The notes beneath the pieces were generated by a model. That model had not been told where the DNA came from, did no database searches, and saw only the letters and a program-made list of their open reading frames with translations. The translations under genes and the position numbers were made by a program. 9,862 nt of DNA from Ruminococcus flavefaciens. Its GTDB lineage: Bacteria; Bacillota; Clostridia; Oscillospirales; Ruminococcaceae. The stretch spans positions 1 through 9,862 of the forward strand of contig DEBW01000074.1 in assembly GCA_002348905.1 (NCBI GenBank), written 5' to 3'. Below are positions 6,908 through 9,862 of this stretch, one piece after another (the stretch's first letter is position 1; each line of letters opens with the position of its first letter).

Positions 6908-9862
6908 TTATTCTCCTTCCTTATTGTCCTTACCGAGTATTTTTAAAGCTTCTTCTATCTTTGATGCATCGGGAACACGGAAAATGGTTCCTTCCGGATT
7001 ACCGCAAATATCGCTGTATCTACAATAACTGCAAGGCTTTTTCTTATCAATGACCATAGGTATAGCTTCGATATTTCCGGAAAGCATATCCTCTGCCGCA
7101 TCTATAAGACAAGCGTATATATTATCACGCAGAAGATGCATATTTCCCATTGGCATGACTGATGACCTTTTATCAAAAACATTGCTTTTTGTGAGCTTTG
7201 CAGGGATGTATCTGCCTTCGATGTCATGTTCCATAGCTTTTACAACATTTATATTATCTATGATAAGTCCCTGTGTTTTCAGTTTGGAATCAACTGTGGA
7301 CTGGTTGAATGTAGGTTCTTTTGCATCATCTGCGTTAAGTTCTCCTATCTGTATCGGAGTATAAAGAACTCCAGCCGGTTCGCATTTCTCAAATTTAGCT
7401 CCTTTTTCAGTAGCTGCAAACAGGTACAGAAGCATTTGCAGATTCTTTCCGCTTGCGAGAGTCATTGCATCTATTTTCTTTTCGCTGCTCTTGTAGTCGA
7501 TTATACGCAGATATTTCTTTCCGTCTATCTCACAGGTGTCAATTCGGTCGACAGTTCCACTGAATTCAAGTTCTTCTCCATCAGCAAAATGTAGTTTTAG
7601 AGCATTTCTGTCTTTCAGAGGATATTCAAACCTTACAGGTGTGAAATCACACTTCATAAGTCCCTGCTGAGTATGAACGAACACTTCTGTAAGACGTTCT
7701 GTCAGCTTATTGAACATAAGTTCAAAACGAGGAGTTTTAGCAAAATCTCCGGCAAGCTTGTCCTGCTTGTACTTTTCAGCCTCAGAACGTATGGCACTTG
7801 TAAGCTGTTCAAGATCGAGCTTTATAAAATCTGCTTTACTTCTTGTAGCAAGCAGCGAGCGGAAGCAATTATGAGTTATATCGCCCGAAATTCGATTGTC
7901 AAGTTCTATTTTTTCGGGCATCTTAAGCCTCAGGAATGAATTGCAGAAATGCATGAAATGACAACTGTTATATTCTTCAAGAGCAGTAGGGGATATTTTC
8001 AGAGGTTCAAAGCTTTTCAGTCTGCGGATAATATCAGGACTTACAGTATGCTCAGTTTTTTCACCTGAACGGGTAAGGACTGATACTACCCTGTTGCTGT
8101 ACACTGGATCAGAAAGTAAAACTTCTCCGATAGAGGCAATTTCTTTTGAATTATCAGCTCTGTTCTGCATATAGTGGTAGTATGCTGCGTGATATGTTAC
8201 GGCATAAAAATCCGGAGTGAGCTGTTTTTCAGTTATAAGCATATTTCCACTGAACATAGACTTTATCTGGTCAACTATCTGAGCCGGATACTTGACCTGT
8301 CCTGAAAGGTCTGAAAGCGGATAAGTAAGATACAGCTTATCTGAGGCTGTAGTAAGAGATTTGTATACAATAAGCCTTTCAGAAGCTATGAGGTCGGAAA
8401 GAGGACGGGCTATCTCTATCCCATTTGACGAGAGACGTTGCTTATCGCCTTCTGAAAAGAGTCCGTGGAGACTTATCTGATTCGGGAAATCGCCCTCAGT
8501 TGAGCCAGCCGCAAAGATTATTCGTGGAGAATTCAGTCTTGCGGTACGTGATGAAGCTGCTATCACAGAATCCACAGTCTGCGGCGGAACTGAATACGTT
8601 ATCATGCCAAGCATTGAGCGTATGATACTTGAAAGTTCACTGAAAGTTGTTTCATTATCTCCTATAGTTGATACAACACTGTCAAGTATCTCCATAAGGC
8701 AGCTCCAAAGTCTTTTAAGTTCGGCAGCTTCATAGTCACGGTCGCTTCGGATAAGCCTTCCCATAAGTTGAGCCAGTGTACGTTCAGCATCACAGTTTTG
8801 CAGATACTCATAAATATACTGGCACATATCCTTTGCTGTTTTTTTGCCTGAAAGTTTCTTTTTCAGTTTCACAAGCGGTGTTATGACTTCATCACGCATA
8901 TTCTCCAGTTCTTCGAGCATATCATCGCCTGCTGTAAATGGAGAGAGCCATATATCGCCGTCAATTCCCCACTTATAGCAGTAATTTTCAAGCAAAGATA
9001 CACTTTCAAGACTTACATCAAGCAATCCACATTTCAAAAGGCGGAATATCTGTTCGCTACGTAAATGTTTTGAAGAAAGCAAGTCGATCAGTGATATAAA
9101 GAAAGTCATTACGGCGGTATGATTTACTGAACGCTCAGAACTGAGGAAAAATGGAATCTCATACCTTGAAAAGGCTGCTTTGAGCACATCTGAATAGCGG
9201 GTGATATCATTTGAAATTACAGCAATGTCCCTGTAGCGCAAAGTTTTGTCTGATGCTATAAGATGCTTTATCTCAGCACATATGTATTCTATTTCGCTGT
9301 ACATATCCCTTGCTTCAAAAATCCTTATATTTTCCGGTACAGGAGCTTTTTCAGGTTCAGGACGCTTATTTCTCATAATATTGCTGCTGAGATATTCAAG
9401 GTCAGGAAAATTAAATCTATAGCATTTACTGCATTTTGTGACTTTTATATCTTCATTCAGTTCACGGCATATACTTGCGAGCCTTCGGTAAGTATTGTTA
9501 ACAGTTTCAAACAGCGTAAATTCACCGGCTGAAACGTCATCAGTTCTTAAAGTGATAACTACATTTTCAGCAGATGATATGATAACTTTGAGCATTTCTA
9601 TCTGGTCGCCGTTAAAGCTCTCAAATTCATCAAGACATACACATTTCCCTTTGAAATACTGTTCTTTATTTGCGATATGGGCTGCAAAAATAATGTTTTC
9701 AAAATTATCGCGGAAACCGTACTCAGACATAAGTCTGTCGTACTCAAAAAAGATAGACGCTATATCTCTTGTCTTGTCACCGAGTTTGTTGTCAAGAAGT
9801 CCGGATAAAACAGAGCCGGGAACGGTAACGGGATAGAATTCCTCGGTTCCGCATTCCCTGAA
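6908..9862 (-). CDS. addB: ATP-dependent helicase/nuclease subunit B (AddB), N-terminus outside window
   Basis: AddB is the partner of AddA. It carries the second nuclease, an iron-sulfur cluster and the Chi-sensing helicase-like domain. The frame is open from the window edge (9862) to the stop at 6910-6908, giving 984 visible residues. The ATG at 9730 is internal: the 44 codons before it include LGDKTRDIASIFFEYDRL, which reads as normal AddB. By Fe-S cysteine position against Bacillus subtilis AddB (1166 residues, last ligand Cys1130), roughly 175 N-terminal residues, including Walker A, are missing. Visible features are CLDEFESF (about 76-83), the first cluster cysteine Cys634 in NSCHFMHFC, the nuclease VDRIDT and IIDYKSSE with Asp789 and Lys791, and the three C-terminal cysteines 944, 947 and 953 in PCSYCRYSDIC. 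The 3- and 6-residue spacing of those three matches the known cluster. The order addB-addA is standard in Firmicutes. Confidence 0.96.
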   Translation of the reverse strand, partial: FRECGTEEFYPVTVPGSVLSGLLDNKLGDKTRDIASIFFEYDRLMSEYGFRDNFENIIFAAHIANKEQYFKGKCVCLDEFESFNGDQIEMLKVIISSAENVVITLRTDDVSAGEFTLFETVNNTYRRLASICRELNEDIKVTKCSKCYRFNFPDLEYLSSNIMRNKRPEPEKAPVPENIRIFEARDMYSEIEYICAEIKHLIASDKTLRYRDIAVISNDITRYSDVLKAAFSRYEIPFFLSSERSVNHTAVMTFFISLIDLLSSKHLRSEQIFRLLKCGLLDVSLESVSLLENYCYKWGIDGDIWLSPFTAGDDMLEELENMRDEVITPLVKLKKKLSGKKTAKDMCQYIYEYLQNCDAERTLAQLMGRLIRSDRDYEAAELKRLWSCLMEILDSVVSTIGDNETTFSELSSIIRSMLGMITYSVPPQTVDSVIAASSRTARLNSPRIIFAAGSTEGDFPNQISLHGLFSEGDKQRLSSNGIEIARPLSDLIASERLIVYKSLTTASDKLYLTYPLSDLSGQVKYPAQIVDQIKSMFSGNMLITEKQLTPDFYAVTYHAAYYHYMQNRADNSKEIASIGEVLLSDPVYSNRVVSVLTRSGEKTEHTVSPDIIRRLKSFEPLKISPTALEEYNSCHFMHFCNSFLRLKMPEKIELDNRISGDITHNCFRSLLATRSKADFIKLDLEQLTSAIRSEAEKYKQDKLAGDFAKTPRFELMFNKLTERLTEVFVHTQQGLMKCDFTPVRFEYPLKDRNALKLHFADGEELEFSGTVDRIDTCEIDGKKYLRIIDYKSSEKKIDAMTLASGKNLQMLLYLFAATEKGAKFEKCEPAGVLYTPIQIGELNADDAKEPTFNQSTVDSKLKTQGLIIDNINVVKAMEHDIEGRYIPAKLTKSNVFDKRSSVMPMGNMHLLRDNIYACLIDAAEDMLSGNIEAIPMVIDKKKPCSYCRYSDICGNPEGTIFRVPDASKIEEALKILGKDNKEGE
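6913..6918 (-). promoter_or_regulatory. Ribosome binding site of addA, inside the 3' end of addB
   Basis: The - strand reads AAGGAG here (CTCCTT on +), 7 nt before the addA ATG at 6905-6903. It lies in the last codons of addB, so ribosomes finishing addB sit on it. This supports coupled synthesis of the two subunits, which work as a 1:1 complex. Confidence 0.85.

Noticed and set aside
9728..9730. ATG as the true start of addB
   Set aside because: The frame stays open for 44 more codons to the window edge with AddB-like sequence, and the protein would be too short for the family.
1..9862. Mobile elements, CRISPR arrays, tRNA/rRNA genes or a new defence system
   Set aside because: Conserved housekeeping genes fill the window with gaps of at most 46 nt. 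No direct repeats, transposase, integrase or RNA-gene-like sequence was seen. AddAB acts on foreign linear DNA but is a known core repair enzyme.

Overview
The window holds ordinary chromosomal genes. They suggest a low-to-moderate GC Firmicute of the class Clostridia, probably a Ruminococcus-like member of the Oscillospiraceae. This rests on three things: a type III glutamine synthetase, the LL-diaminopimelate aminotransferase (DapL) variant of lysine/meso-DAP synthesis, and an AddAB (not RecBCD) recombination nuclease whose AddB carries iron-sulfur cysteines. Codon choice and Shine-Dalgarno sites fit the same group. The genus is an inference from family distribution and was not tested by a search.

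Layout: two converging gene groups fill the window with almost no spare DNA. On the + strand are the 3' part of glnN (cut by the left edge, ends 1149), dapF (1165-2007) and dapL (2039-3238), with gaps of 15 and 31 nt. On the - strand are addB (cut by the right edge, reads 9862 to 6908) and addA (6905-3285), 2 nt apart. The groups meet tail to tail in a 46-nt gap. Most of that gap is a GC-rich hairpin flanked by T-rich DNA on both sides, which reads as a shared bidirectional terminator. No stretch of 300 bases lacks a gene. No RNA gene, mobile element or CRISPR array was seen.

How the genes work together: GlnN assimilates ammonium into glutamine. DapL makes LL-diaminopimelate from tetrahydrodipicolinate using glutamate as amino donor, and DapF epimerises it to meso-diaminopimelate for peptidoglycan and lysine. 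The + strand group therefore links nitrogen assimilation to cell-wall amino acid supply. AddA and AddB form the two-subunit helicase-nuclease that resects double-strand breaks and loads recombination.

The least expected signal is a perfect 13-bp hairpin with a GTGA (GNRA-type) loop inside the start of dapF (1218-1247). It is not a terminator, and codon needs do not obviously explain it. I found no sign of a new defence or mobile system here.
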